From the NCBI GenBank assembly GCA_033065855.1, contig JAVXUO010000069.1:62001-126000 (forward strand): a DNA stretch of 64,000 bases. The letters are read 5' to 3'. The stretch's first letter is position 1. Each line of letters begins with the position of its first letter. Below the pieces are notes generated by a model. The model saw only the letters and a program-made list of their open reading frames with translations, made no database searches and was not told where the DNA came from. The stretch comes from Escallonia rubra (taxonomy: Eukaryota > Streptophyta > Magnoliopsida > Escalloniales > Escalloniaceae). Both the position numbers and the translations under genes were made by a program. Shown in pieces: positions 12,000 to 22,346 of this stretch.

Positions 12000-12759
12000 A
12001 ACACGAAGTAGTGGCAAAAGATCAAAGCCAATACCTGCCACTCTTCAAAGCTGCCCTCAAAGGTGATTGGGAGAGTGCAAGAAGATTTCTGAACCAGGAT
12101 GAAGATGCGCTGACAGCCAAGATCACTGCTCTGTTAATGACTGCCCTCCATGTAGTGGTTGGGACAGGAAAAGCAATCCATTTTGTGGAGAATTTGGTAA
12201 ATTTGATTCCGAATGAGGCACTGGCTCTGTACGACGATTATGGCAACACACCCCTCCACGTAGCTGCTCTAGTTGGCAACACTGAGACTGCTATTATCTT
12301 GATGAGGAAAAATCCGGCTCTGCTTCATATGGGAAACAACAGAGGTTGGTTACCAGTCCATAGGGCTGCTTTAAATGCTCACAGGAACACACTTTTGTAT
12401 TTGCTAGCCGCCCACAAAGACAACATGGACTCTAAATCACTTGCAGACCAATCTAGTGTTGAGCTTCTGGTCAGTGTGACAGATTCGGGATTCTTTGGTG
12501 AGTGATTAGTTTTTTCATTCCCAGGAACAAATCTTCTTAAAGAAAAGTTAGAAATAAAAACACGCGTGACATATGACTGTTTGATTTTACAGATGTGGCA
12601 ATGAGTTTGGTTCAGCACTACCCTGAACTGGTGACCTTAAAACTTGAAAATGGCGACTACGCTTTGAAAGCAATAGCTAGAAAGGCATCTGCATTTCCAA
12701 GTGGCAGCGGTCTAAGCCTTTGGCAACGCTTTTTCTATGCTCGTCAGTTTCGATTTTAA
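12000..12759 (+). pseudogene. ankyrin-repeat protein (ITN1/ACD6-type), truncated
   Basis: Exon 12000-12497 follows an acceptor (cgtgtag) and encodes the usual start of plant membrane ankyrin proteins (YLPLFKAALKGDWESARRFL), then ankyrin repeats (GNTPLHVAALVGNTETAIIL; RGWLPVHRAALNAHRNTLLYLL). The intron 12498-12592 has gtgagt and a ttttacag acceptor. Exon 12593-12759 continues in frame (VQHYPELVTLKLENGDYALKAIARKASAFPSGSG) and then hits TAA at 12757. Full-length relatives run on to more ankyrin repeats and a C-terminal PGG transmembrane domain, absent here. There is no ATG in the first exon seen, so an upstream exon would have to supply it. Relatives act in stress and salicylate signalling. It is either a truncated pseudogene or a gene whose last intron I mis-joined; the downstream exon-like fragment supports decay. 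Confidence 0.75.
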
Positions 12760-12938
12760 GTACTCCTGCTATGATATATTACTTCTGCTTTTCTAGTTTA
12801 TGCCCACTCCTAATTTGGAAGTAAAACAATAACCACCAATGCTGTAGACATGTATCTGATCATGATTTTCCTAATGATCATAATGTGTTCTGATTTTCTC
12901 TCTAATGATTAGGTTTAGTATCATACTCACGGCTTGGC

Positions 12939-13025
12939 GTTTGGTTCATTACTGCCCTCATTTGGGATTTGGCTATGCCTTGAAACTTGAAAATGGTGAA
13001 TTTACTTCGAAAGCAATAGCTGGGT
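12939..13025 (+). pseudogene. duplicated fragment of ankyrin exon
   Basis: This stretch repeats the middle of the preceding exon: GTTTGGTTCA, then AAACTTGAAAATGG and AAAGCAATAGCT in the same order. It reads LKLENGEFTSKAIA in one frame. The flank TTTAGTATCAYANTCAYGGCTTGGYRTTTGGT occurs twice (12912 and 13096), so this area was built by small duplications. No open gene results. Confidence 0.65.
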
Positions 13026-14926
13026 TCCCATATTGAAGGCAACAAAACCTTTCTGAGTGCATAACACGTTTTTGTTAGTTTCACTGTAGTGATTTGTTTA
13101 GTATCACAGTCATGGCTTGGTATTTGGTAGAATTTATCCAATCCACCAAAGATGGTTGACCGAGTTGATGCAGTAAGTAGGTGCATTCTAATGGGAAGGA
13201 ATTCCATATATGAAATTACTGATAAGTTACTAATTACTCATGGAGTTATGCATGGACATAAGGAAATCTGACATCACAAATATTGTCATGAAGGTGTACC
13301 GATCAGGTTGGAGGACTATTATGAAACCTTGATGGTGGTGACATTGAGAAACTAGTTGGGAAGTCTCAAGTGTTTGTGCTGAGGTGTGGCTCTGGTTGGC
13401 TAATGGGAGGTAAGCTACTACTTCTGTTGTTCAGATTGATTCTTGTGAAAGAAATAAAAATTTAAAAAACGCGGGTGACCATATTGCTAAATAGGACGGC
13501 ACTATAAAGCAAAAATATATCATCTTGATTGAAGCTATAAGGTAAGCCAATGATGTAAAAGTATTTCTGTCATAACAAGCTTCTTATATTTCATGATGCC
13601 CTTATTTTGGGGGTTAAGCAAACGTTAACCGACAGGAATTTTAGTTCATGGCACTAAACGCCCTTTCACTTCATCTGTGACAATCTATGACTACTTCAAA
13701 TAGGCGTACCATACTGATTCATGACCGCTAAAAAATCGATGCCCTTCTGATTTCTGCTATGCATTAGAGATGGATACCTGTACATATCTTACTCTTAGTA
13801 AACAGCTCAATGTTTTTCTAAGATGTCTCAAACTTGCGGCTGACACCTTTCCAACAAAATCATGGATATCTTTTTAGGTGCGTTTCAAAGACGAAAGCAC
13901 TAATGCACAATTCCTTAAAGCAGAGATTTGCGAAGTTGTATACGTGTCTCTATTGGAAATTGTAGGCATATAATGTGTATTCCTATGATGTGTACAGAAA
14001 GTGAAGTACTTTTCTGGACATCAGTTGCTCAATTCACATCATTGATCAAATTCTTCACATATGGAAGTTATTACTCGCACCTGGTGTTTATGAATCTGTT
14101 TATACATTCTTCTTCTCTCTTTCTTCTTTTCTTTGCATGACTCTATCTGCCTCCGAGTTCCTGTCCCTAATGGCCTAATGGGATGGACTTGGTCGGTGTC
14201 AGTGGGAGGCCAAATCTGATCATGAGAGGTTTTACCCTTTCCCATCCAACTCCAGGTAAACTGCATGATTAAGCTCCAACAATAAGGTAGCCACCTAAAC
14301 CAGAGAACTTTTCCTACCTACAAGCGTATCAAGTGTACTATCATCACCCATCTTTGAATTGTATGAATTGACTTTGTCATAATTTATATTTGTTTGGAGT
14401 GTGTGTGTTGTGGGGGGGTTGGGGGGTTGGGTTGGGTAGTACATGGCATACCTTGGATTTCAATAAGTCGACCCATGTGATAGGTGATGTAGTAAGAAAG
14501 AAAATGAAGCACCTCCTGAAAAAATATTAGTCATGGATTTAAGCATTGGGAGGCTTTAAGCATTGGAAGCAACCACAATGTGGAAACATTAGTCACTGAA
14601 GCAGTTATTTTTACGGTAGCTTCCCTTGGTTTTGATTTTGAGGTTGGAGTTCCACTGGTGCCGGCTGATCTACTCCACACTTATACTGATCCTTGGCGTT
14701 GAAATTGTAAATTCTGGAGGCTGGAGCACATATATCAATGCCCAAGTATTAAGTGAAGCAGATTTTGGCCTAAATCTGTCCGACACCTGGGGTAACGCTT
14801 TGTCTAAGAAGAACATTCAGATAATTCGATTACCAATTACGGTGATTTTTTTACAGCTTTAAGTGGTGTCGCAGATTCAATTTTCGAGATAGAGAGCTTA
14901 AGCAAATCAACTTTAATGGTGAGAGA
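13026..14926. other. intergenic, nothing recognised
   Basis: AT-rich. A 78-residue frame at 14626-14862 is open but unrecognised and low in confidence. A G/T tract at 14409-14440 (GGGGGGG, GGGGGG, GGG, GGG) could form a quadruplex. Confidence 0.4.
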
Positions 14927-17900
14927 TGTTTGAGCTGCTCGCTAAATCGCCACAATCGATTTATGCACCTGCGGCACAATCGATTGAAAGCGTGAGATCT
15001 TTATTGTCCATAGGACCTGTGGACTTTCTTGAAACAAATGAAAATTAAAAGTAAAAGACTGCGCACCCATAAAGGACATAGGACAGAGAGAGCTTTCGAT
15101 TTATTGTGAATGTTTACACATCAATGTTTTTCAAGTCTGGAAACTGAAATCTCTATCAACATGCATCAAAACCCTCTAAACATGAAAGGAAAAAGAAAGA
15201 AAAAGACTTGAAAAGTCTTGATTTATCTGATTTGATGATGCTGATCCTTCTGTCCCTCTTTGACCCATCTTTTATACTAGAGACTAGATTGTTAGAAATA
15301 ACTAACACTTTAAGACAAACTATTCATTTAAAAAATAACTCCTACCACTTACATAATAACTTCCCACTAACAAGTAACCAACAAGTACACATTTTCACGT
15401 GTTCCTTTTTCTTCTGATTTGATTTCCTCCTTATCTCCTTCAGAAATATAAATAAAAAGTAAATGCCTTAATTACAGTGAAGTCATTAGTGAAAAAATAT
15501 ATTGGTGTAAACATTGCCTCCCTGGCTTAAGCAATTGAATATTTAGAAATTGCGGAGAGTCATATCTTTTAAAGGGAAAACATTTTGTCACTCTTAATTT
15601 GCCATCGATTGGCTTTAAACTACACCAATATAACATTAGAGTGTACTAAAAAGAACATCACTATTGATAGCATTGGACTCACCAAAGTGGAAGCAAATTT
15701 TACTATGGATAGTCAGGCTTTCACTGTCGATAGCATTGCACTCTTCAACATGAAGCATTTTTACTATCGATAGCCTTGCTTTACTATCGATAGACTTGCA
15801 TTTAGTGCAAGTATTTTTACTATCGATTAGCCATCAATTGGCTTTAACTACACCAAGATAACATTGAAGTATACTAAGAAGAACATTTTCTCACTATTGA
15901 TAGCATTACACTCTTCAAAGTAGAAACATTTTTTACTGTCGATAGCCAGCCTTTCAATGTCGATAACCTTGCTATTTTTCACTATCGATAAACCATTTAT
16001 TGGCTCAACCTGTACCTTCTTGATTTTGCATACACCAGTATTAAGATAATATTTTCTATCAATGCATATGTCACTATCGATAGGGATGCACTCTTTTATA
16101 GATATACACTCTCAAAAGTGAAAGCCTTTTTACTATTGATGGCCTTGCACCCTTTCAAAGTGACACCCTTTCAAAGTGAAGTAATTTTCACTATTGATGG
16201 CCATTGCAAACAATTATAAGCAATCAATGAAGTGGTTTTCTCCTTCCCTTAGAGAAACTTTATTCGGCAGACCATTATGCACATACTTAACAAATATGAA
16301 CATATGACAATAGTATCATGGTCTTATCAAATGAACTTTTGCATCTAAAACAATATATAAAGCATGCTGATTTGAAAGCCATAAACAAAAATAAAATATT
16401 TATCTGAACCGCAAATCCAAAGTGGGAGTTACATACCAAAATATGATGGATCCAAAAGTTTCTAAATGTACTTGTGCCTTGGTATCCATGAAAATTAAAG
16501 TGATCTCTCGTCACAAATGACTTTTCAAAATATGTATCAACCATGACATCATCTTTCTTTTTCCATTTTCCATATGAGGATGAAACCCATTATTGGTTTA
16601 GAGCCTGTAATGACTTGACATCATTTTTCTTGATACAAATCAATTGCTCTTTGGTCATTTTTGGAGCATCGATATGCCCAATAACACCATTCGTATCTTC
16701 TTTTGGTGTAGAAACCATTTTGTGGTGTTGTGGAGCACTGATATGCGCACCCCCCCCCCTCCCCCGGTAACACTATTTCTATTTTCTTTTGATGTAGAAA
16801 TTATGGTCTTATGGAGCGGTAACACCATTTCTACCTTCTTTTTCTAAAGTTTTTGCAGAAAAACTTTGATTTTTGACAAACTTAATTTTATTAAGTTGGG
16901 ATTCATCCATATATGATGAGTGCGTATAGTCAATACATTTAGCCATTATTAACGTGCTAGCCATGAAAATCGTTGAAAGGAGCCGTTCAAATTTCATCAA
17001 TCTGATTTCAAAACCCGTCTTTAAATATTCTCCTACTTCATCTGGAGTATTTCCAAACAAAGTTCATGGAAAATCTAGACTCATACCACTCTTTATTTCA
17101 TTTTCAATCTTCTGTAGTTCATTAGAAGTTGTTGTAAAAGCTATTGATAGAATATGTTGGTCATGATTTGCACTCATACAATTCATGAGATCATCCCAAA
17201 ATTTCCTAAATCGGTCATTGTAACATCAATGCAAGATGAAAGTACAAATCGTTTGTCATTTTTAGGAACCAAATATGCCAAAGAATTGCCTCTCACTAAA
17301 CTAACCCAAAAATTGGCCGTAATTTCTTCAAATCGGGGCTGACATTCTAAGGAATTATTTGGAAACATAGTTCTAAATATCCTGAATTTTAGTGCTTGGC
17401 ATTTCCTACTTTCAGATTAAGAGTGTCCCACTGGAGGTGCCAATGTTTGCGTTGTTGGCAAAGTCACAATCGATTTGTGCACCTGCGGCACAATGATTAA
17501 AAATGTGGGATCTTTTTTGCCCTTAGGGCCCGAGGACCTCCCTGAAAGTGAGAAACTTTGACAAATAAATGAAAATTGAAAGTAAAAGACTGTGCGCGCC
17601 CATAAAAGACAAAGAGAACTTTTGATTAGTTGTGAATGTTTACACAACAATGTTCCCAAGTTTGGAAACTAAAATCTCTATCGATAGGCAACAAAAGCCT
17701 CTAAACATGAGAGAAGAAAAAAAAAAGGACTTGGAAAGTCTTGATTTTGTCTGATTTGATGATGATGTTCCTTCTATACTTCTTTGACCCGTTTTTTATA
17801 CTAGAGACTAGATTGTTAGAAATAACTACCGCTTTAAGACAAAACTACTCACTTAAAAAATAACCCCTACCACTTAGGTAATAACTTCCCACTAACAAGT

Positions 17901-18074
17901 AAGCAACAACACTTATCCCTTATCAATAGGAACACTTTCACATGTGTTCCTTTTTCTTCATATTTGATTTCCTCCTTATTTCCTTCAGAAATATAAATAA
18001 AAGTAGTAGATGCCATTTAACGGCACTTAATTACAGTGAAGTCATTAGTGAAAAAATATATGTTAGTGCAAACA
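14927..18074 (-). mobile_element. non-autonomous LTR retrotransposon
   Basis: Two direct LTRs, 14927-15513 and 17444-18074, share most of their length, including a block with GTGCACCTGCGGCACAAT and one with ACTAGAGACTAGATTGTTAG. Both have TG...CA ends. The element is flanked by agaga at 14922-14926 and 18075-18079. Orientation is minus: next to the right LTR the complement reads TTGGCACCTCCAGTGGGACA, which matches the primer-binding region of the gypsy element at 50252; next to the left LTR the complement is purine-rich (CCAGGGAGGCAA). The 1.9-kb inside lacks recognisable pol. Minus-strand frames at 17183-17368 and 16809-17060 may be remnants of a gag-like ORF; I do not recognise the domain. 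Confidence 0.88.
15640..16210. repeat. diverged repeats with CTATCGATAG palindromes
   Basis: Inside the LTR element, units resembling TTTTTACTATCGATAGCC plus TTGCACTCTTCAAAGTGAAG recur about ten times with heavy decay. The perfect 10-bp palindrome CTATCGATAG occurs at 15764-15773 and 15784-15793 and again near 16075, with one-base variants elsewhere. A longer block with GATTRGCCATCAATTGGCTTTAA is present twice (15600 and 15825). No coding sense is visible. Confidence 0.75.
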
Positions 18075-18079
18075 AGAGA

Positions 18080-18533
18080 CGACCTCTATTTTAGAATTTT
18101 CTGGTCAGTCATCCCAAAACTCCCACTTTCAGCTGAAAGTTGCGCAATCGATCAAAACACCAACAAGTGGAATTAGGCTTGTCCATTGGTCGGGCCAGGC
18201 CGCGTGGTGGGCTCATGTACAAAGTTTTAAAAGGTGAAATATTGATCCAACCCAGCCCGACCTTGGGTTGGTCCTTGTTGAACCCAGCCCTAGCTCTTAC
18301 CCGACCGTAACTTATGTTTTTTTTTTCCAATAAAATATAGGGACCTAAGACTCCATTGTCGAGTCTTAGGTGAATGTATTTATTCTTTCTCAATTTTTGC
18401 ACTTATTCGGTGTGAGATTGTTGATGTCGGGTGCTCTTGATGGCGTCGAATAAACGGAAGGTAGTGGGACAAGATAATTCTTCAAGGCCAGTTATAACAA
18501 TGCTTTCCTTAAGACCTAATTCGGCCCCGTCAC
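18080..18533. other. repeat-like intergenic DNA
   Basis: A 97-residue minus-strand frame at 18109-18402 is rich in motifs often seen in plant dispersed repeats (GGGCTGGGTTGG-type sequence on the minus strand) and is probably not a gene. No element ends were found. Confidence 0.35.
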
Positions 18534-19061
18534 TGTAAAAAATTGGTTTGCAAATTAGGTTTAGCAAATTGTTTCTCAAGATACAATGAAGTCCAAGTTT
18601 ATGTCATACGTAGATTGCATTTTTGCAAAACGAAATCAGCACAAAATTAAAATTCTACGACAAAATAATTTTCTATAAGATCTCAAGGAATTGTAAAGAG
18701 AGAATCTCAAATTGTGTTTTTTTCCTAACCTTTTTCCGGTAAACAGGCTGTGCCTATTTATACGGGATAAAAACACTGCAGGCCCACAAACATGGCTGTC
18801 CAGGGTTGCGTTAAAGCCCAACAGATACTCTCACTTTTTTATTTTTGTTTTTCTTGTTGATGAAAACAACGACTTTTTTTCATTTAAGCGTTGGGGTACA
18901 CTACGAAGGCTGAAGGACATCAAGAACTGTGGTGCCGCCTTCAATAAACTTGACTTCCTAGCAAGCTATGGAGCAAGTCTATTACAAGTTTGTCAAGCCA
19001 ATGCAAATTTGATACTGCAAAATCTCCTTAAAAAACATCGCACATTAGCTATTAACTAACA
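18534..19061 (-). mobile_element. possible solo LTR fragment
   Basis: On the minus strand the block starts TGTTAGTTAATAGC and ends TTTTTTACA. It has a TATAAATAGGCACAGCC promoter-like box near 18750-18768, as in Ty1/copia LTRs. No matching target duplication was found, so both ends are provisional. Confidence 0.3.
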
Positions 19062-19551
19062 AATTTAAACCGCCACATGAATTTAATGATTTGCTAACAT
19101 GCACACCGTTACTTTGATTAATGCTGACGCACATTGGACTAATTAAGGCTCTGTTTGGTAACGTTTATTTTTTCAGTCTTTTCTCCAGTTTTGTAAACTG
19201 GAGAAAATAAACGCGTTTGGCACACAGTTTTCGTTTTTTTTTTCTTTTGTTTTAAAAATCAAATTTTAAAACAGGGCTGTTTTTTAAAACTTCAAAAAGG
19301 AGTTTTCGATTTTTATTTTGAGACCACCACCGCCAGCAGCCACTGCCAACCGCCGGCGACCGGCAGCCACCGTCGGCGGCAGGCCACAGCCACGCCCCAC
19401 TGCAAACCACCACCAAAGATTTTTTTTTTTAAATAAAAACTGGGTAATGAAACACCCAAAAGAAAAAACTCAAAATAAAAACTGGATAATCAAACACACA
19501 TTTGTTTTTGTAAAAAAAAAAAAACTAAACTGGTTTTGGTTTTGGTTTTTT

Positions 19552-20887
19552 GGGTTAAATACATGTAGGTATCCTGCAACTACCACAAAGTCTCACTTGA
19601 GGGTCCCAAAGTTTAATTTTTACACATAAGGGCTTGTAACTCCAAATTTGTGATAAGTAAGTACATCCATCCGCATTCCTAACGATCCAGGCTTTTCTGT
19701 CAGGGGCATTTTTGGGATTCCATATTTGTACCCTCAAACATGTGCTATTTTTGGAAAATCAGCATTGAAGACTCTGGTTCAGTTGGATAGTGCCAAAGAA
19801 GATGATTTTGTCACTAGGGTTTTGAAGGAAAACCCTAGCCAAGTTGAAACCAAGTATACGACCGGTGGAAAATTGTATACATTGAATGAAAAAGAGGGTT
19901 TGGCGAAGAAAAGTATTGATTCTAGGGTTTTCAAAATTCTAAAGAAGTTAAATTTGATGGCATTGTCAAAGAAGCATGATGGGGAGGATAATGTGCAGTC
20001 TGGAAATGTGTACTTGAAGGATATCTTGAGGCAAGCACAATAGCACTAGGGGAAGGAAAGAGACGTAACTGATTGACCTGGTCTAGGGTGAGAATAACAT
20101 GTGTTCTCTTCAAACTAGGTTTTCATGGGCGGGCTATTGAGAATCATGAGGTTCTTATATCAGAATCCCTACGAGACCAATGCTCCTAGATCTACTTCGT
20201 TGCTCGCTCTTCAGCAGACCCCGCCATTCGATAGGGAAGCTGTATGTTCCAGAGCAGATATTTGGAAAGAATTTTTCTGAAGATGATGAATTTGATCGGA
20301 ACATTGAAGTGCTGCCAAAAATGAGCATTGAGGATTTTGAGAAATTCATGAAGAGTGATAAAGGTGGGAAGTAAAGTGAGGGCGGGGGATGATTGGCGAC
20401 GGGGGGATGCGGGGCAGTGAGGCCGTAGGGGCAGCGGCGGCGCCAAGGGGTGCGGTGTGAAGAAGGAGATTGGGGATTAGGGTTTTTTTTCGGATTAGGG
20501 TCGAAGGAGAGAGGCAGTGTGCAGGTCGGGTGGATGGGTTAGGTAACGGGTTATGGGTCTAGGGTTGGATCCTGGCTTCGTTAAAGGAAGAGATGCGCGG
20601 GTGGGTCACGCACAGGTCGGGCAGGGGGGGCGGGTTCTCACGGGCTGGTTCTGCCCTATGTTTCTTTTGATTTTGAATTTTGAATTCTTTTTGGCAGCCC
20701 CAAGGAGATTTTTCAAATATGGAATCCCAATGCCCCTGACGTAAAAGCCTGGATCGTTAGGAATGTGGACGGATGTACTTACTTATCGCAAATTTGGAGT
20801 TATAGGCCCTTATGTGTAAAAATTAAACTTTGGGACCCTCAAGTGACACTTTGTGGTAGTTTTAGGGTACCTACGTGTATTTAACCC
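19552..20887 (+). mobile_element. Pack-MULE (Mutator-like, gene-capturing)
   Basis: Terminal inverted repeats of about 175 bp occupy 19552-19728 and 20714-20887. Both begin GGGTTAAATACAYGTAGGTA (second read on the minus strand) and match along their length with few changes. Flanks form a 9-bp near-duplication, tggtttttt and ttgtttttt. Long inverted repeats and a 9-bp duplication are hallmarks of Mutator-like elements. The inside has no transposase and carries pieces of a host gene, which defines a Pack-MULE. The GC-rich 3' part of the interior (20375-20660) is of unknown origin. Confidence 0.88.
19753..20374 (+). pseudogene. FTSH12: captured FTSH12-like gene fragment
   Basis: Two exon-like pieces lie inside the Pack-MULE. 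Piece one, 19753-20034, reads KSALKTLVQLDSAKEDDFVTRVLKENPSQVE and ends GNVYLKDILR. Piece two, from an acceptor-like AG at 20239 to the stop at 20374, reads GKLYVPEQIFGKNFSEDDEF and then LPKMSIEDFEKFMKSDK. Together they resemble the region ahead of the AAA+ domain of the chloroplast protein FTSH12, a partner of the inactive FtsHi proteins in plastid import and division. The 200 bases between them do not fit that gene and may be intron or another captured piece. The AAA+ and protease domains are absent. The identity comes from remembered family sequence, so it is likely but not certain. Confidence 0.65.
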
Positions 20888-20940
20888 TTGTTTTTTTGGA
20901 AACAGAAAATCAAAACTGGAAGTGATTTCAAACGCTACCT

Positions 20941-21722
20941 AAAATATGCGATAAAAAGTTTTTTTTTTCTTGCACACCATATAGTGAAGATGTTCTAAGA
21001 GAGATAAAATCACCAAAAGTGTACTTTAACAAGTAATTTTCTTCTCGCTAAATATACTTCAAACTGTCTTCCCTAATATAACCTATCTTCCCACCACATA
21101 GTAGTTTCTTTGAAGCCATCCCTTCCAAATTTGTTGCAAAAAAGGACACTCGGAGAAGACAGAGATTCGTCCACATTGACCCCTTATTTACATTGCATGT
21201 CTCGACGTTCACATAGACCTCTTATTTACATTGCCTGTCTCGACTCGAGATAGGCTACACTGAGACTCTCAAGTGTCAATTCTTCCTCTACTCATGAGTT
21301 AATATTGGTATGCAGACTACTTTTGCCAACAGAATATAGAAGCACTAGGTCTCATGTATTTTCGGGTTGAAGCAGTTGAAAACAGCCCAGTGAGCTTCCA
21401 CTTGGCAACATCATTGACACTTTTAACTTTTGAACATGATATCATAGAATTTCATAAGTTACTCGCATATTAAGATCACCATTCGTTATCAGAATATTTT
21501 GAAGATGAACTCCGATTATCAGCTTGTAACTTTGAAAATAGCATGGTTGCTGAAAGGTGTAAAATGAGCAAAATCTAATGGCATTACTTAGAACGTAGCT
21601 GAACATCACTTTCGAAGCCATTTTGGACAAAGTTTGTACTCGATCAATTTGGTCAACATCTCACCTCGAGTAATGCTTACTATTAGAATGTCCAAGTAGT
21701 CAACTTTGTAGGATAAAGTGTA
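20941..21722. other. intergenic, nothing recognised
   Basis: No gene seen. A short direct repeat, CTTATTTACATTGCNTGTCTCGA, occurs twice about 38 bp apart (21182 and 21220). Confidence 0.4.
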
Positions 21723-22346
21723 TGTTGTGTTTGTGACTTCTTTGCCACCAACTATTAGTCAACCAAAAGAATAGTATTCAACATTTCAAGATTGCTAAAT
21801 TGTTGACACCAGATTGTTGTTGGCATGAAAAACCAACTAACAACACTATAACAAAAGTGACTATGAACTTTTGGAGTCAATATCACCATAGATTTGGTGA
21901 CATACCTGACATAATTAGGAAGTGCCTATAAATAAGGCCTTTCATCCATTACCAAGATCATCCCAAAGTGAGTGAGCAAGAAAGAGTTTGAGTAACCTCC
22001 TTCTTTATTGAGAGATAATATTGAGTGAGTTGTACAAGGGGTATCCAGTTGGATAAGGGTCTCGAATTCTTGTGATTAAACTCTTGAGCGTTCTCTTATA
22101 ATTGTCTCAATATTCTTATAGTACGCAAAAGTTTGCACGACCCATGGAGGAAGGCACGTTATAGCCGAACTACGTTAAATCTTGTGTCTAAATATTTTTG
22201 CCTTATCCTTTTATGTTGCAGTTCTCATAATTTTTCTTTTCCATTACATACCAATGTTTCTGCTGCATCTGCTTGCAAGATACTAACAAGTGGGATCAAA
22301 GCTTTTGTTATTTATTGCTAGCGCAAAAAAAAAAGAGTAAAAAAAA

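Larger units (their letters stand above)
19152..20940 (+). mobile_element. DNA transposon (ends with GGTAACGTTT) hosting a Pack-MULE
   Basis: The left end reads GTTTGGTAACGTTT and continues with CAGTTTTGTAAACTGGAGAA. The right end reads, inverted, GGTAGCGTTTGAAATCACTTCC. A relative in opposite orientation lies at 39120-40232, with AAACGTTACC and CAGTTTACAAAACTGAA at its right end. Both have a skewed triplet-rich core (CCACCGCCAGCAGCC type). The Pack-MULE 19552-20887 sits inside this copy. Superfamily is unclear, since the target duplication could not be fixed. Confidence 0.5.

Noticed and set aside
18109-18402. 97-residue frame on the minus strand
   Set aside because: Its peptide resembles chance translations of dispersed plant repeats, and it has no gene context.
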